From Actinomycetes bacterium (GTDB lineage Bacteria > Actinomycetota > Actinomycetes > Actinomycetales > Demequinaceae), in the NCBI GenBank assembly GCA_023432235.1, contig JAEYUX010000028.1, forward strand, positions 1 through 11,760: a stretch of 11,760 bases of DNA, given 5' to 3'. The notes beneath the pieces are model-generated. The model was not told where the DNA came from and did no database searches. It saw only the letters and a program-made list of their open reading frames with translations. Shown one piece after another: positions 5,073 to 11,760 of the stretch. The position numbers and the translations under genes were made by a program. Numbering within the stretch: the first letter of the stretch is position 1; each line of letters opens with the position of its first letter.

Positions 5073-6686
5073 TTAACCGCCCAACATATTGGCGGCGACA
5101 GGACCGAACAGTTCGCCTGCAGATTCCGTGATCTCGAGCGCCCACGCGGGCAGCACGCCGAGGACGAACGTGAGGAACGCCGTCGCCACCACAACGCCCC
5201 TGCCGAGGCCGGTGGGGTGTACGGCGACCCGCGGCGAGACATCGTCCGGGGCGTCCGTGAAGAACATCAACACAATGACCCGGATGTAGAAGAACGCCGA
5301 CGCTGCAGAGGCCAGGACGGCAACGACCACGAGCGGCCACGCTCCGGCCTCGATCGCGGCACGGAATGCGACGAACTTGCCGATGAAGCCGGCGGTGAGC
5401 GGGATACCGGCAAACGACAGGAGGAACAGCGCCATCGACCCGGCAAGCAGCGGGCTGCGCTTGCCGAGACCGGCCCATTGGCCAAGGCGCGTGGCCTCAG
5501 CCCCGGCGGCGCCATCGGCGGTCAGTTCACGCACCTGCGACACCACGGCGAAGGCGCCGATGGTCGCAAGGCCGTAGGTCGCGAGGTAGAACGGCAATGC
5601 AGAAATCGCGCTCGGCTCGAAGCCCGCGAAGGCAACGAGGATGAAGCCCGAGTGAGCGACAGCCGAGTACGCCAGCATGCGCTTGATGTCGGTCTGAACG
5701 ATAGCGAGTGCCGTACCGAAGACCATCGAAGCGATCGCAACCGACCAGATCACCCAGTTCATCTCCCACTCAAAGCGGAAGAGCACGAGGTAGGCAACGC
5801 GCACAAGCGCAGCCACTGCGGCGGCCTTCGTTGCCGCGGCCATGAAGGCCGTGACGGGCGTCGGCGCACCTTGGTAAGCGTCCGGCACCCACAGGTGGAA
5901 CGGCACGGCACCGATCTTGAACAGGAGACCGACGACCACCATGAACAAACCGAAGAGGATCACGCTGTGGTGTGCCGCAAGGTCTGGGATCGCGATGCCG
6001 AGTTCGTACAGCCCGGTGATGCCGGGACGTGACGCGCTTCCCGTTGCACCAAAGATGAGCGCGACTCCAAAGAGGAGGATCGCCGAGGAGAACGCACCAA
6101 GCAGGAAGTACTTAAGCGACGCCTCTTGACTGAGCAAGCGGCGCCTGCGCGCAATCGCCACGAGGATGTACAGCGGCAACGAGAACAGCTCGAGGGCGAC
6201 AAAGAGGAACAGCAGGTCATTGACCGTCGCGAAGAGCATCATGCCGCCCACCGCGAAGAGCATGAGCGGGAAGGCCTCGGTAAGGGCAAAGCCCTTCTGG
6301 CGCGCTACCGTCTCCTCGCCCGAGCCGGGAGCCACCGACGCGAGGGGTGCGAAGGCGTCCTCGCCCTCCTTGCCACGGGCCGCGGACAGCAAGATGCCGC
6401 CGACGCCAAAGATGACGATGAGTGCTTGCCACAGCAAGGATTGGCGATCGAGAAGCAACATGCCATCAAGCACGACGCGTCCGCCGCCGTCAAGGCCCAC
6501 CCACAGCCAGATGACGGAGAAGAACGACGCAGCCAGCGCGACAACCGACAGTTGCAGTTGGAACATCCGCCGGTCGCTGGCGTTGCGCACAAAGGCCTCG
6601 ATGAGGACGCCAAGCACGGCGGCCACGAGCACGATGAGAACCGGCGTGAGCGAGGCCCACGCGATCTCGGGCGCTTGGTACGTCAC
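5073..6686 (-). CDS. nuoN: NADH-quinone oxidoreductase subunit N
   Basis: Complex I antiporter-like subunit of the membrane arm, one of three that each carry a proton channel; 537 aa with about 14 membrane helices. The conserved glutamate is Glu166 in ALELFSLPLYIL; channel lysines are Lys192 (SLKYFLLGAFSSA), Lys257 (LLFKIGAVPFHLWVPDAYQG) and Lys287 (ATKAAA). QTDIKRMLAYSAVAHSG (331-347) is another family block. A hydrophilic insert at about 103-135 between helices resembles that of other actinobacterial NuoN proteins. The start is GTG at 6686, sharing GTGA with the nuoM stop (4-bp overlap) and preceded by a strong Shine-Dalgarno at 6694-6700, which settles the start. The stop at 5073-5075 is one base from the prenyl synthase start. 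Confidence 0.96.
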   Translation of the reverse strand: MTYQAPEIAWASLTPVLIVLVAAVLGVLIEAFVRNASDRRMFQLQLSVVALAASFFSVIWLWVGLDGGGRVVLDGMLLLDRQSLLWQALIVIFGVGGILLSAARGKEGEDAFAPLASVAPGSGEETVARQKGFALTEAFPLMLFAVGGMMLFATVNDLLFLFVALELFSLPLYILVAIARRRRLLSQEASLKYFLLGAFSSAILLFGVALIFGATGSASRPGITGLYELGIAIPDLAAHHSVILFGLFMVVVGLLFKIGAVPFHLWVPDAYQGAPTPVTAFMAAATKAAAVAALVRVAYLVLFRFEWEMNWVIWSVAIASMVFGTALAIVQTDIKRMLAYSAVAHSGFILVAFAGFEPSAISALPFYLATYGLATIGAFAVVSQVRELTADGAAGAEATRLGQWAGLGKRSPLLAGSMALFLLSFAGIPLTAGFIGKFVAFRAAIEAGAWPLVVVAVLASAASAFFYIRVIVLMFFTDAPDDVSPRVAVHPTGLGRGVVVATAFLTFVLGVLPAWALEITESAGELFGPVAANMLGG

Positions 6687-8170
6687 TGTCCGGCCTCCTC
6701 AGAAACGATCGTCACCGCGTCAGCACTCGCGTCTCGCAGATAGTCGACGCCGAGAGCTGGCACGACGCCGAGCACGAGCATCACCGCGATAAGCGGCCAG
6801 ATGACGAGCCGCTCGCGCACTGTCAGCTCCTTGGTGGCCTCCATCGCGACCGGAGTCGGGCCAGTGAAGATCCGCTTGTACGTGAGCAAGATGTACAGCG
6901 CCGCGAGGATGACGCTGAGGGTCGCCACAATGACGGCCCAGCGCGCTACCTCAAAGGCGCCAATCAACACCATGATTTCTGCCGCGAACGGCGCAAAGCC
7001 GGGCAGCGCGAGGGCGGACAGACCCACCATGAGGAAGGTGCCTGAAAGTACCGGCACCACCTTCTGAAGACCGCCAAACGCGGACACGGATGCGGTGCCG
7101 TGGCGCGCCTCAAGGAATCCAACGAGCCAGAACAGCGCCGCCGTCGACAGGCCGTGGCCGAGCATGTAAAACGCGGCACCCTCAATCGACGTCTGCTTGA
7201 AGGCGAAGATGCCGAGCACCATGATGCCGAAGTGGCTGACGGAGGTGAAGGCGACAAGGCGGTAGAGGTCATCCTGACCAATCGCAACGAGCGCTCCGTA
7301 CACCACCGAGATGACGGCGATGATGATGATCGCGGGTGCGGCCCACCGTGAGGCATCGGGGAACAGCGGCAGGCACAGCGTGAGCATGCCGAAGGTGCCG
7401 ATCTTGTCGAGCACAGCGACAAGCAACGCCGTGGTGCCAGCCCGCGCGGATTCAGCGACGGTGGGCAACCACGTGTGGACGGGCACGAGCGGCGCCTTGA
7501 TCGCGAACGCGATGAAGAACGACACAAAGAGGAGGTTCTCCACCCACGGCTCGGGGTAGCTCCCGCCGATGAGGTTGTCGAGCAGATACGCCTCAGAGCC
7601 ACCGGGGCCCGCGAAGTACATCGCGATCACACCGACGAGCATGACAAGGCCGCCGACGAGCGAGTAAATGAGGAACTTCACTGCTGCGTAGCGACGCTGG
7701 GCTCCACCGAAAGCCCCGATGAGGAAGTACAGCGGGATGAGCATCGCTTCAAAGAGGAAGTAGAACAGCACGAGGTCGCGCGCGGCGAAGATGCCCACCA
7801 TGAATGCCTCGGTGAGCAAGATCAAGCCGAGGTACTGCGCCCGACGGTCAACAGCGTCGTCCTCCCGCCACGCCGCGAGCACCGCAAGGGGCGTGAGGAG
7901 CGTCGACAGCACGATGAGGGTGAGGCCGATTCCGTTGACGCCAACGGCCCACGACGTACCAATCTGCGGGATCCACGAGTACTTCTCGGCGAACTGGATT
8001 GCTCCAGCGTCCGAGCGGTCGAAGGTCGCAAGCAGGCCGACGGCCATGACGAGTTCGGCGAGAGTCGCACCAAGAGCGACCTCGCGTGAGTACGCGCGAA
8101 TCTGGGGCACGAAGACGAGCACCAGACCGGCCACGATCGGCCACACGATGAGGATGGTCAGAATTGGCAT
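6683..8170 (-). CDS. nuoM: NADH-quinone oxidoreductase subunit M
   Basis: Complex I antiporter-like proton-translocating subunit, 495 aa with about 14 membrane helices, placed between NuoN and NuoL in the membrane arm. Key residues are Glu141 in FLFEAMLIPLYFLIG, Lys225 in FAIKAPLVPVHTWLP, His232, and Lys256 in LDKIGTFGML (counterpart of the channel lysine in other NuoM). AFTSVSHFG (307-315) and GHGLSTAALFW (338-348) are typical. The segment before the former reads QDDLYRL where many NuoM have a lysine two places before Leu; related actinobacterial proteins also vary there. ATG at 8170 lies 4 bp after the nuoL stop, with GGGGAG at 8179-8184 as Shine-Dalgarno inside nuoL. The end overlaps nuoN by 4 bp. 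Confidence 0.96.
   Translation of the reverse strand: MPILTILIVWPIVAGLVLVFVPQIRAYSREVALGATLAELVMAVGLLATFDRSDAGAIQFAEKYSWIPQIGTSWAVGVNGIGLTLIVLSTLLTPLAVLAAWREDDAVDRRAQYLGLILLTEAFMVGIFAARDLVLFYFLFEAMLIPLYFLIGAFGGAQRRYAAVKFLIYSLVGGLVMLVGVIAMYFAGPGGSEAYLLDNLIGGSYPEPWVENLLFVSFFIAFAIKAPLVPVHTWLPTVAESARAGTTALLVAVLDKIGTFGMLTLCLPLFPDASRWAAPAIIIIAVISVVYGALVAIGQDDLYRLVAFTSVSHFGIMVLGIFAFKQTSIEGAAFYMLGHGLSTAALFWLVGFLEARHGTASVSAFGGLQKVVPVLSGTFLMVGLSALALPGFAPFAAEIMVLIGAFEVARWAVIVATLSVILAALYILLTYKRIFTGPTPVAMEATKELTVRERLVIWPLIAVMLVLGVVPALGVDYLRDASADAVTIVSEEAGQ
6694..6700 (-). promoter_or_regulatory. Strong Shine-Dalgarno for nuoN
   Basis: GAGGAGG on the minus strand lies 7 nt before the nuoN GTG at 6686, within the last codons of nuoM. 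It confirms GTG as the start and suggests that nuoN can be initiated directly as well as by coupling to nuoM translation. Confidence 0.8.
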
Positions 8171-8174
8171 GGCC

Positions 8175-10052
8175 TTAGCTCCCCACCACGAGAATCGCCG
8201 CTAGCGCCACGAAACCAAGGAGCATGAGGAGCGCGTACGAGCGCACCTTGCCCGACTGGAATCGGCGGTTCGCCTCGCCAAAGGAAGCGATACCGGTTGC
8301 TTGCTTGTTGACGGCGCCGTCGATGATCGCAGCGTCGGCGTACACGAGCGTGCGGGTGAGGTGCGTGCCAGGGGTCTGGAACACGCCTCGGTTGACAGCG
8401 TCCTGGAAGAAATCGTTGCGCGCGAGGAGCGTGCCCACCGACGGCGGCGGGGCCTCCGTCGGCACATCGCGTCGCCAGTACATGAGGTACGCCGCACCAG
8501 CACCGAGGATGACGAGCAAGAGCGTGAGCGTCGTGATGACCGGCACCGACAACACCGGGTCGTGGTGACCGTGTTCGCCAACGACAGGCTGCAGCCAGTG
8601 CTGGAAACGGTTGCCAAGCCCGAGGAAGAGGCCGAGGAAGGCCGAGCCGACCGCGAGCACAATCATCGGCACCGTCATGAGCAGCGGCGATTCGTGCGGG
8701 TGCTGCTCGTCGGTCCACCGCGCCTTGCCGTGGAAGGTCATGAAGAACAGACGCGACATGTAGAACGCGGTGATGCCTGCGCCGATGAGCGCCGTCAGGC
8801 CGAACACCCACGGCTGCCATCCCTCGCCAACAAAGGCGGCCTCAATAATCTTGTCCTTGGACCAGAAGCCCGAGAACGGCGGGATACCGAGGATCGCGAG
8901 CCAGCCGAGACCAAAGGTCACCCACGTCACGGTCATCGCCGTGCGCAGCGCACCGAAGCGGCGCATATCGACCTGATCGTTCATGCCGTGCATGACCGAA
9001 CCGGCGCCGAGGAACATGCCGGCCTTGAAGAAGCCATGCGTGACGAGGTGGAAGATCGCGAAGGCGTAGCCGATCGGCCCAAGGCCCGCGGCGAGCATCA
9101 TGTACCCGATCTGGGACATCGTCGACGCTGCGAGCGCCTTCTTGATGTCGTCCTTCGCGGTACCGATGAGCGCACCAAGAATGAGGGTGATCGCACCGAC
9201 GATCGCGACCACAAGACGCGCGTCAGGAGCGCCCTCGTAGATCGCACCGGCACGCACAACGAGATACACACCCGCGGTCACCATCGTGGCCGCGTGGATG
9301 AGCGCCGACACGGGCGTGGGGCCCGCCATCGCGTCACCGAGCCACGATTGCAAGGGGAACTGCGCGGACTTGCCGGTGGCGGCAAGGAGCAACGCGAGCC
9401 CGATCGCGGTGAGCGTGGCCTCGGAGGCACCGCTCGCCCCGCCAAGCACGTCCGCGAAACCGACCGAACCGAACTGAGCGAACATCAGACCCATCGCGAT
9501 GATGAGGCCAACGTCGCCGACGCGGTTGACAACAAAGGCCTTGTTGGCGGCCGTCGCGTACTCGGGCTTGTGGTTCCAGAAGCCGATGAGCAGGTACGAC
9601 GCCAGACCCACGCCTTCCCATCCCACAAAGAGAAGAAGGAAGGAATCGGCCGTGACGAGTAGCAGCATCGCCGCGATAAAGAGGTTGAGGTACGCGAAGA
9701 ACAGCCGACGCCGGGGGTCGTTCTCCATATACGCCACGGAGTAGATGTGGATGAGTGTGCCGACGATGGTGATGAGCAGCACGAACGTGATCGACAACGG
9801 GTCGAGCAACAGACCGAGGTCCACCGACAGCTCGCCGCCGCTAATCCATGAGTAGAGACGGATTGCTTCGAAGCGGTCGGCGCTGTCGCGGCCCAGCATC
9901 TCGAAGAACGCGCCCAGGCCCACGATGGCGGCCACGGACGACGCCGCGACACCTACCCAGTGGCCCCACGCGTCGGCGCGACGGCCAGCGAGCAGCAGAA
10001 AGAAGAAACTGGCGAGCGGGACCGCGATCAACAGCCAAGAGACGGAGAGCAT
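8175..10052 (-). CDS. nuoL: NADH-quinone oxidoreductase subunit L
   Basis: Largest complex I membrane subunit, at the far end of the pumping arm; 625 aa with about 16 helices, its C-terminal part forming the long lateral helix and last anchor in known structures. Conserved residues visible are Glu146 in FVGWEGVGLASYLLIGFW, Lys228 in ATGKSAQFPLQSWLGDAM, His253 in LIHAATMVTAGVYL, Lys343 in HGFFKAGMFL and Lys399 in FWSKD, matching the proton-channel charges of NuoL. KDDIKKALAASTMSQIGYM (300-318) is the usual block. ATG at 10052 is 3 bp past the nuoK stop, with GAAGGG at 10060-10065, 7 nt upstream. The length is slightly above that of E. coli NuoL and normal for actinobacteria. Confidence 0.96.
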   Translation of the reverse strand: MLSVSWLLIAVPLASFFFLLLAGRRADAWGHWVGVAASSVAAIVGLGAFFEMLGRDSADRFEAIRLYSWISGGELSVDLGLLLDPLSITFVLLITIVGTLIHIYSVAYMENDPRRRLFFAYLNLFIAAMLLLVTADSFLLLFVGWEGVGLASYLLIGFWNHKPEYATAANKAFVVNRVGDVGLIIAMGLMFAQFGSVGFADVLGGASGASEATLTAIGLALLLAATGKSAQFPLQSWLGDAMAGPTPVSALIHAATMVTAGVYLVVRAGAIYEGAPDARLVVAIVGAITLILGALIGTAKDDIKKALAASTMSQIGYMMLAAGLGPIGYAFAIFHLVTHGFFKAGMFLGAGSVMHGMNDQVDMRRFGALRTAMTVTWVTFGLGWLAILGIPPFSGFWSKDKIIEAAFVGEGWQPWVFGLTALIGAGITAFYMSRLFFMTFHGKARWTDEQHPHESPLLMTVPMIVLAVGSAFLGLFLGLGNRFQHWLQPVVGEHGHHDPVLSVPVITTLTLLLVILGAGAAYLMYWRRDVPTEAPPPSVGTLLARNDFFQDAVNRGVFQTPGTHLTRTLVYADAAIIDGAVNKQATGIASFGEANRRFQSGKVRSYALLMLLGFVALAAILVVGS

Positions 10053-10055
10053 CGA

Positions 10056-10355
10056 TTAACCCTTCAGCTCAGCGGGCTCGTCGAGCGAGATGGTCTGACG
10101 CGCTCGGAACACGGCGATGATGATAGCGAGACCCACCACCACTTCAGCGGCGGCCACCACCATGACGAAGAACGCCATGATCTGACCATTGACATTTCCC
10201 TGCATGCGCGAGAACGCGACGAGTGCGAGGTTGGCGGCGTTGAGCATGAGCTCCACACCCATGAACGCAATGATCGCGTTGCGGCGCAACAGCACCGTCG
10301 CGGCGCCGATGGCGAACAGCACCGACGCCAAGTAGACGAAGTTGATGGGACTCAC
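10056..10355 (-). CDS. nuoK: NADH-quinone oxidoreductase subunit K
   Basis: Small complex I membrane subunit (MrpC-like), 99 aa with three helices at about 4-23, 28-49 and 58-83. It carries the two essential glutamates of the family: Glu35 in FMGVELMLNAANL and Glu71 in VVAAAEVVVGLAI, matching Glu36 and Glu72 of E. coli; they are part of the central hydrophilic axis that carries protons or conformational change. The start is GTG at 10355, sharing GTGA with the nuoJ stop (4-bp overlap), with a near-consensus Shine-Dalgarno at 10363-10369. The length is normal. Confidence 0.96.
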   Translation of the reverse strand: MSPINFVYLASVLFAIGAATVLLRRNAIIAFMGVELMLNAANLALVAFSRMQGNVNGQIMAFFVMVVAAAEVVVGLAIIIAVFRARQTISLDEPAELKG

Positions 10356-11101
10356 GCGTCGTCCTCCTTCGCGCCCAGTTCACGGCGCCGGGCACGGTTG
10401 TCGTCGCGGTACTGGATGCTGTCCACCGTCTGCTGGCGCGCCTTGAGGACGCGGGAGACGGACTCTTCGATCGGCTCACCAGTCGGGTCAAGCGCGGGAG
10501 CGTCAAGTGCGTTGTGGCGTGCAAAGACACCAGGGAAGGTCTTGTTGACGGGGTTAGCGCCTGCGGCGATACGGGCTGCCTGCACTTCCTTCTGCGTCCG
10601 CTTGGGGAACAAGCGCGGCACGTGGGTGAGAACGAGCGCGCCCACCGCAGCCGTGACAAGGAGGAAGCCAAGCGTCTCAACAACGAGCACGTACGGGCCG
10701 AACAGTTCCTTGGCGATCGCCTGCGGCTCACCTGTGGTGGGGGTCGAGTCAATCGACAGTGCAAGTCGCGACACCACCGAGATGAGGAGCGCGCCCACGC
10801 CGATTGCGAGAGCGAAAGCGAGCCACTTCTGACCCGTGATCGTCTCCTTGAGGCTCTCGCGCTGATCAACACCCACGAGCATGAGGACGAAGACAAACAG
10901 CATCATGACCGCGCCCGTATAGACGACGATCTGGACGATGCCGAGGAACGGCGCCTCGAGAGCCACATAGGCCGCGGCGAGACCAACCATCGCGGTGATG
11001 ACAGCCACGGCAACGTAGACGGGCCTGCGTGCAAAGAGGAGTCCGAGCGCAGGAATCACCGTCAAGAAGGCGACTGTCCAGAAGAGGATGGGCGAAATCA
11101 T
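10352..11101 (-). CDS. nuoJ: NADH-quinone oxidoreductase subunit J
   Basis: Complex I membrane subunit next to the quinone site and NuoK; 249 aa. Five helices can be placed at about 5-24, 28-47, 54-77, 92-111 and 138-160. The family signature is IVQIVVYTGAVMMLFVFVLM (55-74), covering the third helix that bends in known structures, with conserved Tyr61. Residues 161-249 form a long hydrophilic tail that includes GVFARHNALDAPAL (191-204), much longer than in E. coli but common in actinobacterial NuoJ as I know them. ATG at 11101 shares ATGA with the nuoI stop (4-bp overlap); a G-rich Shine-Dalgarno (GGGGG at 11111-11115) precedes it. Confidence 0.94.
   Translation of the reverse strand: MISPILFWTVAFLTVIPALGLLFARRPVYVAVAVITAMVGLAAAYVALEAPFLGIVQIVVYTGAVMMLFVFVLMLVGVDQRESLKETITGQKWLAFALAIGVGALLISVVSRLALSIDSTPTTGEPQAIAKELFGPYVLVVETLGFLLVTAAVGALVLTHVPRLFPKRTQKEVQAARIAAGANPVNKTFPGVFARHNALDAPALDPTGEPIEESVSRVLKARQQTVDSIQYRDDNRARRRELGAKEDDA
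10363..10369 (-). promoter_or_regulatory. Near-consensus Shine-Dalgarno for nuoK
   Basis: AAGGAGG on the minus strand lies 7 nt before the nuoK GTG at 10355, inside the 3' end of nuoJ. It fixes the GTG start and is the closest match to consensus seen in the window. Confidence 0.82.
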
Positions 11102-11760
11102 GAGGTGCTTCCCCCTGCCGTCACGGCGGATTCGTGCTCATGCGACGAGGGCTGGGCATTTTCCGGAAGAGTCGCGTCATCAGGACGGTGCGCACGGACC
11201 CACGCCTGCTGCTCCTCGGTTACTCCCACCACGTTGCCCTTGTAGTAGTCGTGGTCGGTGGTGCCGTCCACCATCGGGTGAGGAGCGGCGAGCATGCCCT
11301 CCTCGAGCGGGGCGAGCAGATCCTTCTTCTCGTAAATGAGGCCCTCGCGCGTAGGCCCTGCGAGTTCGATCTCGTTGGTCATCGTGAGCGCACGCGTGGG
11401 GCACGCCTCGATGCACAGGCCACAGAAAATGCACCGCAGGTAGTTGATTTGGTAGACGCGGCCGTAGCGCTCGCCAGGGCTCATCTGGTGGTCGGGCGTG
11501 TTGGAGTCGCCCTCCACGTAGATGGCGTCTGCCGGGCACGCCCAAGCGCAGAGCTCACAGCCGATGCACTTCTCGAGACCGTCTGGATAGCGGTTGAGCT
11601 GGTGGCGCCCGTGATAACGAGGTTGCACGTTCGCGGGCGTTGTCGGGTACTGCTCCGTCACGGTGGGACGGAAGAAGTTCCGCAACGTCACTCCAAACCC
11701 GGCGACAGGGAGGAGCGCTCCCCCGACGCCACCCGGGTTCGGCAGGTTAGAGACGAACTC
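11098..11760 (-). CDS. nuoI: NADH-quinone oxidoreductase subunit I (5' end beyond window)
   Basis: Complex I peripheral-arm subunit holding two 4Fe-4S clusters (N6a and N6b), which pass electrons toward NuoB and quinone. The visible 220 residues contain CIGCELCAWACP and CIFCGLCIEACP; numbered from the window edge, the cluster cysteines are 65, 68, 71, 75, 110, 113, 116 and 120, all present. VTEQYP and PRYHGRHQLNR before the first cluster motif are typical. A GTG at 11691 could be mistaken for the start, but the frame stays open to the edge and the 23 codons above it read like NuoI N-terminal sequence (PGGVGGALLPVAGFG), with no ATG or GTG among them, so the real start lies past 11760. The tail after about residue 185 is acidic and Ser/Thr-rich. 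It overlaps nuoJ by 4 bp; nuoH is expected upstream. Confidence 0.95.
   Translation of the reverse strand, partial: EFVSNLPNPGGVGGALLPVAGFGVTLRNFFRPTVTEQYPTTPANVQPRYHGRHQLNRYPDGLEKCIGCELCAWACPADAIYVEGDSNTPDHQMSPGERYGRVYQINYLRCIFCGLCIEACPTRALTMTNEIELAGPTREGLIYEKKDLLAPLEEGMLAAPHPMVDGTTDHDYYKGNVVGVTEEQQAWVRAHRPDDATLPENAQPSSHEHESAVTAGGSTS

Noticed and set aside
4854..6032. A 392-codon open frame on the plus strand opposite nuoN and the prenyl synthase
   Set aside because: Low-complexity charged shadow crossing two real genes; GC-rich DNA often keeps such frames open.
6683..8170. NuoM motif with Tyr-Arg (QDDLYRL) where many homologues have Lys-Arg, as a possible loss of function
   Set aside because: This position varies in actinobacterial NuoM as I recall them, and the core channel residues Glu141, Lys225 and Lys256 are present.
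8301..9662. A 453-codon open frame on the plus strand opposite nuoL
   Set aside because: It lies wholly antisense to a clear nuoL with all conserved residues. The reading is rich in Arg, Glu, His and Asp, as expected from the complement of hydrophobic GC-rich codons. No domain or start signal is visible.
4070..11760. A previously undescribed gene system
   Set aside because: All genes here are standard complex I subunits plus a prenyl synthase, in a conserved order and with intact key residues.

Overview
The window is high-GC bacterial DNA, and its gene content and protein style point to an actinobacterium (Actinomycetota), most plausibly Micrococcales. The clues are GC-rich third positions, frequent GTG starts, the hydrophilic loop in NuoN, the long C-terminal tail of NuoJ, and a polyprenyl diphosphate synthase directly behind nuoN. 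The placement at order level is inference. No tRNA, rRNA, insertion sequence, phage gene or CRISPR array was seen.

Left part, plus strand (1-3079): the last codons of an upstream gene overlap by ATGA with a lipoprotein glycoside hydrolase of family GH81 (endo-beta-1,3-glucanase, 33-2042). A 68-bp gap with a 22-bp palindrome separates it from a RarD-type EamA transporter (2111-3079).

Middle (3080-4069): rarD converges on minus-strand genes across a 175-bp spacer full of nested inverted repeats that very likely acts as a two-way terminator. Next comes a class I O-methyltransferase of the COMT/CCoAOMT type (3255-3932, minus). Its 137-bp upstream region carries an inverted repeat beside the start and a 15-bp direct repeat in nearly four copies, which together look like a control region.

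Right part, minus strand (4070-11760): the distal half of a complex I operon in the order nuoI (5' end beyond the window), nuoJ, nuoK, nuoL, nuoM, nuoN, then a long-chain polyprenyl diphosphate synthase. The genes overlap by 4 bp or lie 1 to 4 bp apart, with clear Shine-Dalgarno sites inside the preceding genes. NuoI carries two 4Fe-4S clusters that pass electrons toward quinone; NuoJ, K, L, M and N form the proton-pumping membrane arm. The prenyl synthase probably makes the side chain of menaquinone, the electron acceptor of that complex, so the operon joins the enzyme with supply of its substrate.

Most of the window is conserved core metabolism and I see no new multi-gene system. The parts most worth a second look are non-coding: the interrupted palindrome at 3095-3247, the 15-bp repeats at 3981-4034, and the palindrome at 2044-2065.
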